Shown one piece after another: positions 1 through 12,550 of a DNA stretch of 64,000 nucleotides; position 1 is the first letter of the stretch; each line of letters starts with the position of its first letter. Made by a program: the position numbers and the translations under genes. The notes under the pieces are model-generated. The model was not told where the DNA came from, did not search any database, and saw only the letters and a program-made list of their open reading frames with translations. The stretch covers positions 4,761,501 through 4,825,500 of the forward strand of contig NC_058154.1 of NCBI RefSeq assembly GCF_011075055.1, given 5' to 3'. This DNA comes from Mangifera indica (Eukaryota > Streptophyta > Magnoliopsida > Sapindales > Anacardiaceae).

Positions 1-209
1 ACACCATGTAAACACTTGAAAAACTCAAATTGGTGCAAAGGGAACCAAAGCTACAACACAATTACAAACTTACTAAAAGGAGAACAATCACAAGAAAAAC
101 TAAAACCACCATACAATCTGAAAACTGAAACTAAGTTACCATACTAGCATGAACTAGAAACAAGAATCACATATGACACACCACTTACATATTCGGCAAT
201 TTTGAAGTG

Positions 210-3200
210 CTAATGGAAGATTGATCTTGGCAAGTCCCATATCGAAGCAATGGAGTCATTTATGTATGAACTCGGGATGTTTGATAAGGGCAAGATTCTA
301 GCCTTCACATAATCCTTTATAGAGGCAATGATTCATTCTTGCGAAGATTTACTTCTACCAAAGAGAACATGGTTTCGCTCACACCAAATGTGGTATATAG
401 TGGCCCCAAAACATAACTTGCAAATGATATGGAGTAGAGTATCACCCTTCCATTTGTTTGCATAATAAGGAACAAGAGAGCCCCATTATTAAAGGGGATT
501 ATCCAAATGGCAAAGATTGGCAACATAACTCCAAATGGGGGCAGAATAGAAACATTGAAAGAATAAGTGGTCTATGCTTTCCGGAGCCAAATTGCAAAGA
601 CCACATATATTGTTTGGAATGATGCCAAGGTTATGAAGTTTATCCTTGGTTTTCATACCACCCTTAATACCTATCCATGCAATGAATGAGTGTCTAGGGA
701 AGTGTCTTTTGAACCAAATGATATTATACCATGGCACTTTAGCTTTTGACTCCCTTGTACTGTTCCAAGCCAATTTGATAGAGAATTGACCATTGGTGCT
801 TGGTTTCCACCATAAGATATCTTCATCAAATGAAGGGGCTGGAATTATGATATTTTTTATCTCTAAAAGGGCCGTGGAATTTGTCAATGGCCATTTCCAA
901 GCATCTTCCTCAATCACCTCCTTTACCTTGCAATGCAATGGTAGTCTTCAGTCATATACCACCCTAGGACTATATTTGTCAAAGAGAGGTCCTAAAGGAT
1001 GCCAATTGTCATGCCAAAGATGAGTATTCTGCCCATTCCCTACAATTTTCTGGATTTTACCTCTTATGCTTTTCCTAAGCAAAAGCAATTTTCTCTAAAC
1101 CCAAGAACAATTGCCATTTGGTTTAATCTCCCAAAAATGTTTGCTTCTAAGCCGATTATCATTGATCCAATCAGCCCATAGAGATGTACCAGCTTTTTGA
1201 AAGAGTTTCCAGATATGCTTCATCATAGCGGCCTTATTCCAAGATTTACTTTTCATAATTCCCAAGCCTCCTTACTCTTTTGGAAGACAAACCTCATCCC
1301 ATGCCACCTTTGCCTTCTTGCTACAGGTTATGTCTCCACTCCAAAGGAAATTTCTAAGGTAGCCATCAATTACCTTGTGTACTTTTACGAGGAGAATAAA
1401 GGTTGAAGACCAATATACTTGGATGATAAAAAGAATAGCCTTGATGAGAATAAGTCTTCTAGCATAAGAGAGGAATTTACTTTTCCAATAAGAGATTCTA
1501 GCTACAATCTTGTCAATAAGGGGTTTGCATTCATCAACTTTTAGTTTGGAGGATATCATAGGTACACCTAGGTACTTAAAAGGAAGTGTGCCAAACTCAA
1601 TGCTGAGGATTGATCTAAGGTGCTCCACTTCAGCATTTGTGACTCCCGAAAGATAAATATTGCTCTTGGTCAGATTTGTTCTAAGTCCGGACCATGAATG
1701 GAAGCAATCTAATACCTCATTTATTAGAGATATGGAATCCACATCTGCCCTACAAAATATCATGAGGTCATCGGCAAAACATAAGTGTGTAATATTATTT
1801 TTCTTACACTTCCAATGATGGCTGAAACAAGCATTCTCCTTTAGTTCACTAAACATGTAAGAGAGCACCTCCATGGCAATGACAAAAAGGTGAGGAGAGA
1901 GTGGATCCCCTTGCCTTAAACCTCTGGTACTTTTGAAAAAGCCAACAAGTTCACCATTTAGGTCCATCGAGAACATAGGACTAGAGATGCAAGTCCTTAT
2001 CCAATTAATGAACTTTTGCGGCATATCAATGGTATCAAGGACAGCAAGCAAGAAATCCCAATTTAAGATGTCATATGCTTTCGTTATATCAATCTTTAAA
2101 GCACATTTTTTTTTTCATGAGTGTCCTTTTGGTAGCTATGCATAAGCTCTTGGCATAATAGAATGTTTTCACCAATGCAGCAGCCTCTCACAAAAGCACC
2201 TTGAGCTTTGTTGATGAATTGCGGGAGAATGACTTTGAGGCTGTTTGCCATGATTTTGGTGATGCATTTGTACAAAGTATTGCAACATGCAATAGGCCTG
2301 AAATCCTTGCAAAAAGAAGGGTTAGTGACTTTTGGAACAAAAGCAAGAATGGTGCAATTTACCTCTTTTAAAAGATGACCCGTTTTGAACAAGTGCATGA
2401 TGGCCTTTACAACATCATCACCAATTATGTTCCATGCTGCCTTGAAGAAACATACACCATATCCATCTGGACCTGGGGCTTTGTTATTATCTATAGCAAA
2501 AATGGTTTCTTTGATCTCCTCCGCTGAAATTTCTCTTATAAGCATATCCTTTTCCTCACATCCAAGCTGAAATTTGACTAACTTTTTGAGCTTCTCAAGA
2601 TCCACATTTGAATGCTCATTTCCATTAAGGACTGATTTGAAGCGTTCCACAAATTCCTCCTTGACCTTCTCTATGTTGTGTACAAGAGATCCATTCTCCC
2701 TTTGGATCCCATAGATGGAATTCCTATTCCTTCTACCTTTGATGCTCTTGAAGAAGAACTTTGTATTTTGATCACCTTCCTTCAACCAATGAACCTTTGA
2801 TTTTTGTCTAGCCAAAGATTCCTCAGCTAAAGAGAGGGATCTATAGGATTCCAAACTGAATTTTTCCTCTTGGGCAAGTTCCTCATCCAAGTGGTTTATC
2901 CGGAGAAGCTCTTGGATATTTTCAAGTTGCCTTCTAGCTTCTAACACTTTTTTGAATATGTGGCCAAAAGACTCCTTATTGAACTTTTTTAACTCAACTT
3001 TCAGCTTTTTAAGTTTGTTTATCACATTAAACATGGGGCTGCCTTGAGCTTCTTTGTTCCAAACTTCAACAACAATGTCAAGAAAGTTTTCATAGTGGGT
3101 CCACATATTAAAGAACTTAAAAGGGACTTTCTTACAACCTTTTATGGTTCCTATTCTTACCATGCAAGGAGAGTGATCAGATATAGAAGGGTTGAGGAAA

Positions 3201-3859
3201 TGAGCCATAGCATTTGGGAATATATCCTTCCAAGAATCATTTATAAGAGCCCTATCTAGTTTGCATGCAATCCTTCTCTCACCTTCACTACGATTGCTCC
3301 AAGTTAGGAGATGACCCATGAACCTTAGGTCATCCAATTCAGCATCCCTCATGCAATTTCTAAGGTCTTCATAGTAGTAATTACCCCAAGGTGCCCCACC
3401 AACCTTTTCTTGAGGGTGTTTAATAGCATTAAAATCACCCAATATAATCCAAGGGGAGTTTTGCATCATATGGGATTTATTTATGAGACTACGCCAAAAA
3501 ACCTTCCTCTCCATGGGGTTATTGCTACCATAGACTATTGTCAAGCCAATGTTTGTGTTTTCCCTTATAAGCTTCACATCACAATGCATGTATTGGGTAT
3601 CATCCGAAATAACATTGAGTCTAATAGTAGCTTTATTCCATCCAATCCAAATTCTGCCTATAGAACCATCCCTCACATTACTACAATGTTCCCAACCTTC
3701 CCAAATACTAGAGCATACTCTATTAACATTAGTACTATGTACTTTTGTTTCAAGAATAGCCATGATATCAATCTTATTTTTCTAAATGAATCTACTAACC
3801 TCTTTTTGTTTGATAGGAGTGTTTAAGCCCCTAATGTTCTACCAAGCTAAATTGGTCAT
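210..3859 (-). pseudogene. LINE ORF2: endonuclease, reverse transcriptase, zf-RVT
   Basis: About 1,216 codons. The N-terminal AP-like endonuclease shows AILETKV, ILGDFNAI and ISDHSPC. The reverse transcriptase shows KAPGPDGYG, GLRQGDPLSPHLF and the intact catalytic box FADDLMIF. The C-terminal zinc finger shows CGLCN and DHLFFQC, followed by the usual YHIW.ERN block. The ATG at 3859-3857 is chosen because it is in frame with the endonuclease and overlaps the ORF1 stop. Stops occur at 3841-3839, 3784-3782, 1274-1272, two further points between 1272 and 938, a TAA pair near 491-486, and 335-333. One frameshift falls in a ten-T run (2106-2115). Otherwise frames line up to a stop at 212-210. Confidence 0.9.
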
Positions 3860-5388
3860 TTAGGAGAATTAATGGGGGAAGAGTTCCTCCTTTGCTTCAC
3901 CAATCTCCTCCGCTGAGATTTGCTTAGAATGTCACCCTTCTCCTTTTTGAAGTCCACCTCATCAACCTTGATTTTGCCTCTAAAGTGATTTATTGTTGGA
4001 GATTCACAAAGTTCATGATTTGAAACTGCCTCCTTTGAAAGATTGTTTTCCCCTTGCTCCAAATTTGTAGGTTCGACCACATTTGATAACATGGTGTTGG
4101 ATGAGGATGCACCATGAGTTGAGTCCAATATATTATATGGGACTGATTTCTCATGTGTCTCATCTAAAATGATAACCTTCCCTTCATTTTGAGTAACCTT
4201 GATTTCACTAGTTTCATTGGTGGCTAAGGCTGTAAATTTGTTATTATTCAATGCCCCCATACTATTGTCAAAGTTCTCCTTTCCAATCACTAGCTTTCTC
4301 CTTAGGGCCTCTAAGTTTACTTTGCTATCCCCATTGTTTGTCTCTATAGTTTGATGAATTCCATTATTTGCCATCCCTATCTTTGCACTTGTAGTTTTTT
4401 CCTTGCTAGTCTCATTTTTTCCTTTATACATGTTAAATTTCCCTTTTTCAGTCTCACCTTTTTCCACTCTCCTTTTACACTCTTCATTACCATGACCAAA
4501 CATATTACACAAGTTGCATTTTAATGGTTTCCATGCACACTCCAACCGAATTGCAACATTTTCTTTTGTTGGTAATACAAGCTCCAATTTATCCGGGAAA
4601 TCATGGTTGACGCTAATGTCCACACAAATACGTGCATACTCCAATCTACTCCCTTCCTCCGTGACTGAATCCACATAGAGGGGGTGGCCAAGAACACTAG
4701 CAATATGGCTAAAACCCTTCAAACTCCAAAATTCCAATGGGATTCCATAGAATTTTACCCACACTGCTATTTTCTTAATGTTTTCCGCCACCATTGAAAG
4801 GTTTTTTTCCCATCTCCTAACAAAAAGAGGCTGTCCTCCAATCATCCATGTCTCCTCTTCCAAGACTTTCATCATACCCTCTACATCCTTGAATTTTAGA
4901 AGATAAACTCCAATTCCAGTGGATATAATATCAGCAAGCCCATAGTTAGACCAATGACGGATTGCATACCTTTTGACAAGAAGAAAAAACATTCTTCTAC
5001 CCATGAAGAAACCAATGGCACACGTCTCCCATCTCTTTGCACCTTCATCCGTAACTTCAGGAGGAAGAGAAATGGAGTATTTTCCTCCAACAAGGTTTTC
5101 CATAGGGGGAAAGAATTCTATCTTCTAGTTTGATGATTGTTTCTCCTTAAATAAGTTGTTCCAAGATCGTTTGCCTTCAATTGTCAGTTCCAAGGAAGTG
5201 GTCACCAGAAAGGAACCTTCCGGTGTCTTGGAGGATGATGGTTCTAGAGGGATCACTTCTTTGCAAGACTTATCTATGGAAACACTTGATGTAATGCCTT
5301 TAGCATAAACGGAAGTGAGAGAAAGGTTATCATAGTGTTTCATGCAAGAAGTGATACAAGTAGGCAAAGCTGTCTCCTTGTTTGACAT
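3856..5388 (-). pseudogene. LINE ORF1: nucleic-acid-binding protein
   Basis: The main open part (5103-3856) has a DUF4283-like region (FMGRRMFFLLVK, then GGQPLFVRRWE) and a CX2CX4HX4C zinc knuckle, CNLCNMFGHGNEEC, as in plant L1 ORF1 proteins that coat the element RNA. The C terminus is basic (LSKSQRRRLVKQRR). The true start is probably the Met at 5388-5386: the same frame continues upstream with SWNNLFKEKQ, a typical ORF1 beginning, and is broken only by a TAG at 5127-5125. The stop TGA (3858-3856) overlaps the ORF2 start as ATGA. Confidence 0.85.
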
Positions 5389-5996
5389 ATCTTCTTTCAA
5401 AAAGATTAGCCAAAAAAAGGAAGAAAACAGCTTATGCAAGGCACAACAGTCTAAATTTTCACAGAAAAGCAATGCACAGTAGACTATGAACTACTGAAAA
5501 TGGAAAGAAACAACTTTGGAAGAAGAAAAAGGAGTATGCTGCAAACACCAAAAAGGAAAGAACGTATAAAGATAAAAAAAATTGGAAATTTGAAATTTGA
5601 GGGGAGGTTAATGAGAACCACCAAAGAAAAGGAAGAAAGTGGAACAAGTTGTCACCGGAGAAATGCAACTGGAAAATGAAAGAACAAAGTTATGAAAAAA
5701 TCACCAAACAAAAGAAAAAGAGAGGGGTGAAAGTGACTAAGGCAACTTTTCCAACAAACTGAAAAAAACTAAAACTTGAAATATGAAAAGATGACCGAAA
5801 CTGAAAATATGAAAACAAAGAGAAGAGCAGCCATGAGGGGAAAAACCGGTGACCAAAGGAGTCTCCAGATTAGAGATTGGTTTCAGAAGGGTCACCAACC
5901 AAGGGAAAGGTTGACGGTGGGTGGAGATAGTTGAAAAGAAAAGGATGAGATTTTAGAGAGAAGGGAGAGCATTTTCTCACTCATCTCAACTCTAAG
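5389..5996 (-). other. LINE 5' leader (5' UTR)
   Basis: About 600 bases between the 5' end of the LINE and the inferred ORF1 start. On the coding strand it is rich in C/T tracts with no conserved frame. L1-type elements carry an internal promoter in this position; I cannot see a defined promoter motif. Open frames here are short, hydrophobic and unconvincing. Confidence 0.6.
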
Positions 5997-6250
5997 TTTC
6001 CAGTGTTCATTTAATATGTATAGTCTTTTTGTTCTTGCAATTTAACCAACCAAATCAATTGAAATGCAACCAAATTCATTTCATCATAATCACAACACAA
6101 TGAACTCTCTTTCATGTTAGACATGCACAATTGGTATTGAATAAAGCAATCGAAATACAAGTAGTATACAATGGTAGAAATGGTAATTATGCTACAACTC
6201 TCTGCCATAGGATTGAAAACCCTTTACATGCATGCAATTTAGATTCTAAG

Positions 6251-7148
6251 TGATGTATTTTTGGCCACTTCTCTAACTCTAGCTTCCAAGTCTCTATCAA
6301 ATCTCCATTTGGCTCAAGCTACCACTGAGAATGAAGAATTAGCTCCATGCAAGCCTAAATATCCATTGCCTTTTCCACCTTTGCTTATGGGTGCAATGCT
6401 ATTATTTACATTCAAAACTCTCATGATCTAGTAGGTCTTAAAGACCTAAGAAGTCCTCCTTTGAAGCCCAAGTGAATTTGCAGCCATCCATCACTCCATT
6501 TTGAAGCCCAAAAAGGTACTCAAAGCCCAATTGGAAGAGTTAGATGAAAATAGATGAAAGAAAAGCTTTGGTGAAGACAAGAGTGCACCTTGTATGGAAA
6601 CAATAGTGACATTTTGTCTTATTGCATTTATTTAGAGTATGGCATGGCTTATTTTGTATGGTTTAGAGTGAATTAAGGGCTAGCTTATTATTTTTATTAA
6701 AAACCTATGTAAACTTATATTTTTGCCGACATTTACTCCCTATATAAAGTGGTCATGCTTTGTAAAAAGGGGTTTTTTGCTTTTTGAATGAAAACTTGAA
6801 GAAAGCTTTGTTGGCTTTTTTTTCTTGTTACCCTTGAAATCCAAAGTGTGAAAACTTGAATGTGTGTTATATGCCTCGGGTATTGTTCACAGTGTGTGAT
6901 TTTGCCATTTCTAGTTTTTGCCAGCAAAATTTGAAGCTAGTTTTGAATGCCTTGTTAATTAAATTGTGGTTGACATTATATACCGTTAGAAAGCCCTTTA
7001 AATGCTTTTTCCAATGATATATAATTTGCATGATTTCGAGCTCATTTGATTGGTTAAAATTGAAGACAAATTGTTGTTATGCCAAATGAATAGTAACTTC
7101 TAGAATTGAGTTTGTGTATTATTGCATTGTCTTGATGGATATACACCA
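6251..7148 (+). repeat. Solo LTR-B (898 bp)
   Basis: Begins TGATGTATTTTTGGCC, ends ATATACACCA, and is flanked by the perfect 5-bp duplication ctaag (6246-6250 and 7149-7153). It matches both LTRs of element B1 (15,594-16,558 and 21,045-22,027) in reverse orientation. No primer-binding site follows, so this is a solo LTR left by recombination between the two LTRs of an inserted element. Confidence 0.9.
6741..6748 (+). promoter_or_regulatory. TATA box of LTR-B
   Basis: TATATAAA after a C-rich stretch (ctccc), about 490 bases into the LTR. The same motif sits at the matching place in the two B1 LTRs, so it is the likely core promoter marking the U3/R boundary. Confidence 0.6.
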
Positions 7149-7525
7149 CTAAGGAACATTCTAATAAAAAACCAAGGCATAAAGGAAAGAGATCCACCAA
7201 CCTTAGGGTCTTCCACCATCAATCTCCACCAAAGATGGTTGGATAAACGAAAGATAAGTGAAAGCTTCAAAGCACTTCACAAAGATTTCATTATCTTTTT
7301 TGAAAAAAACAAGCTAAAGCTTTTACAAATGAAGGATCACCCTTTATATAGAAGAGGGTGGTAGCAAGATCCAATGAAAGTTGACAAAATTCAACTAATA
7401 TTGCATGAATTAAGCTAAACCTTTCATTCTAAATTATGCCCATACCTATTAATTAACTAAAGACTGCATGAAGACTTGAGGATGGCTTGAAACCCAAAAA
7501 TGAAGATAGAGCCATATATGCATCA

Positions 7526-8460
7526 AGCCCTTCTTCATACATTTGGTGATGGTTGCCATGATGACATCAAAATTTGGTACAAATCTCCTATAAAAAGAAG
7601 CTAAGTCATGGAAGCTTTTTGCATCCGTTAGAGTCTTGGGTTCAAGCCATGTCTGGGTTGCTTCAACCTTAGTTTGATCCACTATAACTCCTTTTGAGAT
7701 CATATATCCAAGAAACACAACACTACCCACAAAGAACTCATATTTCTCTAGCTTTGCATAAAACTTTTGCTCTCTCAACACCTCAAACACCCTTAAGTGC
7801 TCAATGTGCTCCTCTTGGCCTTTGTTATACATAAGAATATCGTTAAAGTAAACAACAACAAACTTGCCAATGAAAGGTTCTAGTATCTTATTCATTAACT
7901 TCATGAAAGTGTTCGGGGCATTAGATAGGTCAAAGGGCATTACTATTTATTCATATAAGCCTCATTTTGTCTTAAAAGTTGTCTTCCACTCATCTCTCTT
8001 ACTCATCCAAATCTAATGGTAGCCACTTCTTAAGTCAATTTTGGAAAAGATGGAAGCACCATGAAGTTCATCAAGCATATTATCCAATTGAGGAATGAGG
8101 TATCTACATTTGATGGTAATGTTATTAATTGTCTTACTATCCATACACATTTTATAAGTTCCATCCTTCTTGGGTATAAATAAGGTTGGCATCAAACAAG
8201 AACTCATGCTTTCCCTTACAAAGCCTCTTGCAATTAACTTATCTATTTGTCTTTAAAACTCAATCTCTATAGGATTGCATCTATATGTTGCCTTACTAGG
8301 TAGAGGTGCCTTGGGAATGAGATCAATGTGGTGTTTTATGGGGAAGGTTAATGGGAAACACATCATTAAACTCCTTTAACAAGGGTTGAACTAACAGGAT
8401 TGGTACACTCCCTCGCTTTTTTCTTCCTCTCTACCATAAGCGATGCACAAACCAGCTTAC
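7526..8460 (-). pseudogene. B2 reverse transcriptase fragment
   Basis: Gypsy RT from the palm to the thumb: FIPKKDGTYKMCMDS, FSKIDLRSGYH (first catalytic Asp present), [17 protein letters not shown], then [12 protein letters not shown]. The usual YFDD is YFND here, so one catalytic Asp is lost (codon AAC, one G-to-A change from GAC). FYRRFVPNF follows. The frame ends at KKG, where LTR-G begins. Several stops and a frameshift lie between 8,013 and 7,940 and upstream of 8,207. Confidence 0.85.
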
Positions 8461-8868
8461 TCTTGAGAATGGTTCTCTCAATTCAACTACCACTCAAGAA
8501 TAGGTTATCTTTCCTAATTTTAGTCCCTTTGGGTAAAGTTTGAAGTTGTTTAGGGCTAAGAGGTGCTAAGGTGATGAGTTTGTCCTTAAACCAAAATGAA
8601 TATGTGTTCCTCCTACCATCATGCTCCACATTTCTATCATATTGCCTAGATCTTCCTAACAACAAATGGCATGCATCCATAGGAATTATATCGCACAAAA
8701 CCTCATCAATATAGTGCTTGCCAGTAAAGAAAGAAATGAGTACTTGCCTTAATACTTAAAGACTAGTATCATTGCTTAGCCATTGAAGCTTGTATGGGTG
8801 GAGGGTGAGGTGATGAAGGTAATTGGAGCTTCTCTACGAGTGTAGTCAGATTAGACTTTTCTTTGGCT
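8461..8868 (-). pseudogene. B2 aspartic protease remnant
   Basis: Only the C-terminal part of the retropepsin region is present: TTLVEKLQLP, then CDIIPMDACHLLLGR, NTYSFWFKDKLITL and KGTKIRKDNLFLSG. These match 40,546-40,760 of element H. The zinc knuckle and the active-site motif that precede this block in H are deleted; gag KEKSN runs almost directly into TTLVEKL. Confidence 0.8.
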
Positions 8869-11800
8869 TGATCAACCACCTTTTCTTTGCCTTTGTCTCT
8901 AGAGAAGGTTTTGGGTTTGGTATATGAAGAAGACCCCTTGGAAAATGAGGTCCCTTGGGTGTAAGTCTTGGTGGCCAAGAGTCTCATGGCCTTTCTTTGT
9001 TTCTTAATTTTGAGGGTGAGCTTGCATACATCTTCAAATGAGCAATAGGGTTGCAATTCTACCATATTAGCTACAACTTACCTTAATCCTCCAAGGAACC
9101 GTGCAATGTTTTGTTCCTCATCATCAATTTCTCAAAATCTCTAATGTACTCCTTTACATTACTATCTCTTTGCTTAATGGTGTGAAGTTTCAAGTACAAC
9201 TCTTGCTTATGATTCACAGGTAGGAATCATTTCTTAAGTAATTTCTTCAATTTCTCCCACCTCTTCTTTTCCTTCCCTACTTCTTTATTTCTAGAGATTT
9301 TCCCGCCATTTAGAAGCATAGTCTTTAAACTTCAAGATAGCTACCTTACACTTCTTTTCATCTAAATAACCCTTGTATTTGAACACTCTCTCAATAGCAT
9401 GAAGCCAATTAACAAAGTCATATGGGCTAAGGCTTTCATTAAAGTCTGGGATAGCAATTTTGAGTCCATGATTGTAATATTCATTATTCAATTGTTATTA
9501 TTGTTATTAATTAAATAGGATAGATGTTATTATAGGAAAAGATTTAAATTTTTAGGGGATAAGGTAAGTTTAAATTTGAAAAAAAGAACAAAAACATTTT
9601 ACTAGTTAGAAAAGCAAGGATAAGAGTCACACTTGCCATAAAAAGAGAAGATATTTTTATTTATCATTAAATTGAAGATAAATGTGATTTTATTTTAAAG
9701 GTTATGTTAAAAAAATAATAATAATAAAGGTAGAGAGAGAATATTTTCTTTCAAAGCAAAAAGGAAGATTTTGAGTATTGGTTTTAGAAAGAGGAGAAGA
9801 CTAGAATAGTGAAACAGTGTTGTTAATATAATTTCTTGTATTAAGGTATGTCTCAACATTTTCATTTATTTGGGTATATAGGTATTTTATGATTTGAGGA
9901 TTAAAGGTTTTTTTAGAATTCAATTCAATTTTGCATTGTACATTGCTTGTTTCATGATAGTTTTATATTAGTTTGTACAATAAATAAGAACAAAAGAAAA
10001 TTCATATATATTTGATTTTATATATTAGTTACATCTTATAAAAACTTGGGATTTTTAGTAGTTTGCTTATATATTAACTTTGTAAATTTAAATAGATGGC
10101 TTATAGTATTTAAAAAATTGTAAAAAATGTTATTTAAGATAGTTTAGAGAGTTATTAACTAGTTTATGAAATTTTATGATTTTATAAGTTATAATAATTT
10201 CATAGAATTTGCTAGAATTTTTAAATGATAAACTTAAAATTTTTGATAAACTTCATGACTATAAAAGAATTTATTTATTTTTATATTTTTTTTAAACGTT
10301 TTCAATTTAAATATTTTTTATGTACAAATAAATAAGTCTAGTTATATTCTAGAAATTTTTGTAATTTTACCAATTTAATGTAATTTATTAAAATTGTTAT
10401 AGGATTGAGTGTTAAACCTAAAATTTATTTGGCAAAATATGTAATTGGTAAAGAAATATAGTCTTTAGTGCTTTTTGAATTAATTGTGACTTGAATTTTT
10501 TTTTTATAATTAAAGTAGCATGTCTAGTTTAATTTGAAAATTTTCACAATTTTATAAATTATATACTATCTATTAAAATTATTAAAATAGTGTATGTCTA
10601 ATCTGGAATATTTTTGACAGTGTTAATGATTTGTGATAAAAATTTCATTTTACATTACTTTTTAAATATTTTCAAGTTCATATTTTTTTCATTTAAAACA
10701 TCAACATGCTAAGTTTATATTTGCAAAATTTTGTAAATTTTTGGGTTATGTAAAATTTTATAAAATATCTAGAAGCTTAAGTTGTCAAACCTAAAAACAG
10801 TTGTCTATATTCATGAGCTGTGGAAGAAAGCAATTTTTGAGAAGTTATATATATATTTTTTAAAGTTGAATAATTTTTGGTAAACTATTTATATGTCTTC
10901 TTTGTCCCTGCAAAGTTTTGTAATGTTTCAGTTTGTGTAAAAATTTATAAAATACATGGAACAAAGGTTATATAGTATAGACATATGTTAGTTAGGTCAA
11001 AGGTTATTCATTTTAGATACTCTTAGAATTTGTGAAATTAGTCTTGGAATTGAGGATTTTTAGTGGGATCTAAGGATATGACTAAGAGTATTAATACAAG
11101 TCAAATTCATTGATTTTGGCTAAGATCCAAATAGGTTGTGCTTGGTAGCTTAAATTGTATAAAAGTTTGTGTGGATTTTTGTTGTTAATCGAGGTAAGTA
11201 GAAATTATTCTTTCTGTATGCATATAAATGTTATATGTTTGAAAATGATAGTCAAATCTGAAAAAATTGGCTTTTGTAAGCTATATAATATTTTTGTATA
11301 CGTTTTATATCAAACCCAAAAATATTTCTATAAATATTTTGTTTATATAATATAGATATTTCTTTGATTTATAATAATTGTTTTTGTTCATATACATAGA
11401 TCGTAAGTTATATAATATAGATATTTCATTTATTTGTATGAAATGACTTTTGTAAGTTATAAAATATTTTTGTATACGTTTTTATTTCACCCAAATTTTA
11501 ATTACTTAGATATTGATTTAATAAGATTACTTATGGTACATTTATGATCTGAAATTTTGTATATATATATGGTTTTGACTCATTGTCCATAGTCTTTAAA
11601 TATTTACTTTGAACTTTGAAACTATAAGTTTGGTCTAGTTGGATTATTTGTTTTGTTGTACACATTTCTAAAATTCTAGTTGGGTTACCAGGATTACAAG
11701 TGACATTTGATTTTGAAATTCTGACCGGGTCACCAGGAGTACAGGTGACACTACGTGACATGATTTAAAATAAATTTTGACTTAAGTTTGGTATTTTGAA

Positions 11801-12550
11801 AGGTGCTGAAATAATTTATTAATTATTTATAGTTTTATATGTGTAAGCACCTCATTCTGTTTGACCTTCTTTTCTTTGATTTTCTTTATCAATATTTAAA
11901 TTAAATGTTTAAGTATGCATATATAACATTTAGCTTCTACTTGCCAAGTTGACGGCTTACCCCTTATTATTAACATTTTTGCATATTAGAGATTTTATAG
12001 AATGTGAGTTTTGTTTAGTATTTGGGGGATAAAGAATAAAAGGAGTTAGCTGAGAAGACTAGTTTAAAGAAAAATAAAATAAATTAGTAATTATTTGGTT
12101 GTATGTTTTGGTTTAAGGACTTTTTATTCTAATGTTTTGTGGTTGAGAAACTTTATATTCAAGACTTGGTTTTATTTAAGAGATTTTCGAAGTCTTTTGT
12201 ATGTATGTTTTATTAAGGTTTTGGAGTGTTACAATGATCATCATCCATAGGTCTCCTTCTTCTCCTAGTCTCTTCGTTGTCATTAAACTCACTAGAAATG
12301 AGTAATTCTTTTTCATAATGTGCAGGTGGGGGGAGAGGGTTTGTCTTTGATAGTGATGGTGTTGATACGGTGGAGTTGATGGTACTCGGGTTTGGTGAGG
12401 TGGGTTAGGTGCTTGGCTTGATTGTATGCTTTTCACAAGTTGTAGAACTTGGGCTAGTTGTTTTCTATGCTCATGGATATCTTTTTGTAGTTTTTAGAGT
12501 CAAAATTGCCAAAGGTGAGGCAGAGAAGATGATTCACTCCTTTGGGACAT
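8869..12550 (-). pseudogene. B2 gag, split by solo LTR-A
   Basis: Starts at the ATG 12,550-12,548 (MSQRSESSSLPHLW). The N-terminal part contains a Pro/Gln-rich stretch (12,440-12,239). It resumes at 9,472 with HGLKIAIPDF, LHAIERVFKYKGYLDEKK and KFKDYASKW, then MVELQPYCSFEDVCKL, as in the H and B1 gags. The break is the LTR-A insertion with an atgat duplication. Stops occur at codons about 17 and 19, with frameshifts around 9,065-9,290. This is the structural protein of the virus-like particle. Confidence 0.82.
9473..12233 (+). repeat. Solo LTR-A (2,761 bp)
   Basis: Begins TGTAATATTC, ends GAGTGTTACA, and is flanked by a perfect atgat duplication (9468-9472 and 12,234-12,238). It matches the long LTRs of element A at 45,718-50,537 and 55,512-59,623. 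It is extremely AT-rich; small open frames inside it are not conserved between copies. It lies within the B2 gag. It also preserves, at about 11,525-11,550, the uninterrupted version of the site where a LINE entered the other copy. Confidence 0.92.

Larger units (their letters stand above)
1..5996 (-). mobile_element. L1-type LINE, nearly full length, degenerate
   Basis: Non-LTR retrotransposon read right to left: leader (about 5996-5389), ORF1, ORF2, then the 3' UTR (209-1). The poly(A) tail and 3' target duplication lie outside the window on the left. The 5' end is placed where homology to LTR-G stops near 5997, so the element appears to have landed in that LTR. Such elements copy by target-primed reverse transcription. 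Both reading frames carry stops, so it cannot move itself. Orientation and identity are secure; the exact 5' end is uncertain by about 20 bases because only one flank is visible. Confidence 0.88.
5997..7525 (-). repeat. LTR-G copy 1, interrupted
   Basis: Minus-strand LTR beginning TGATGCATATATGG at 7525. It matches the start and body of the plus-strand copy at 37,583-38,540, including the block near 6,010-6,110 that mirrors 38,370-38,490. It interrupts the RT of element B2 just after MKKG. It is itself split by a solo LTR-B (6,251-7,148). Its far end is lost at the LINE boundary, so a target duplication cannot be checked. A TATA-like stretch reads on the minus strand near 7,345. Confidence 0.75.

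Noticed and set aside
5459..5668. Small hydrophobic membrane-like open frame in the LINE leader
   Set aside because: Lies in a T-rich leader on the coding strand, no conserved partner; hydrophobicity follows from TTT and CTT codons.
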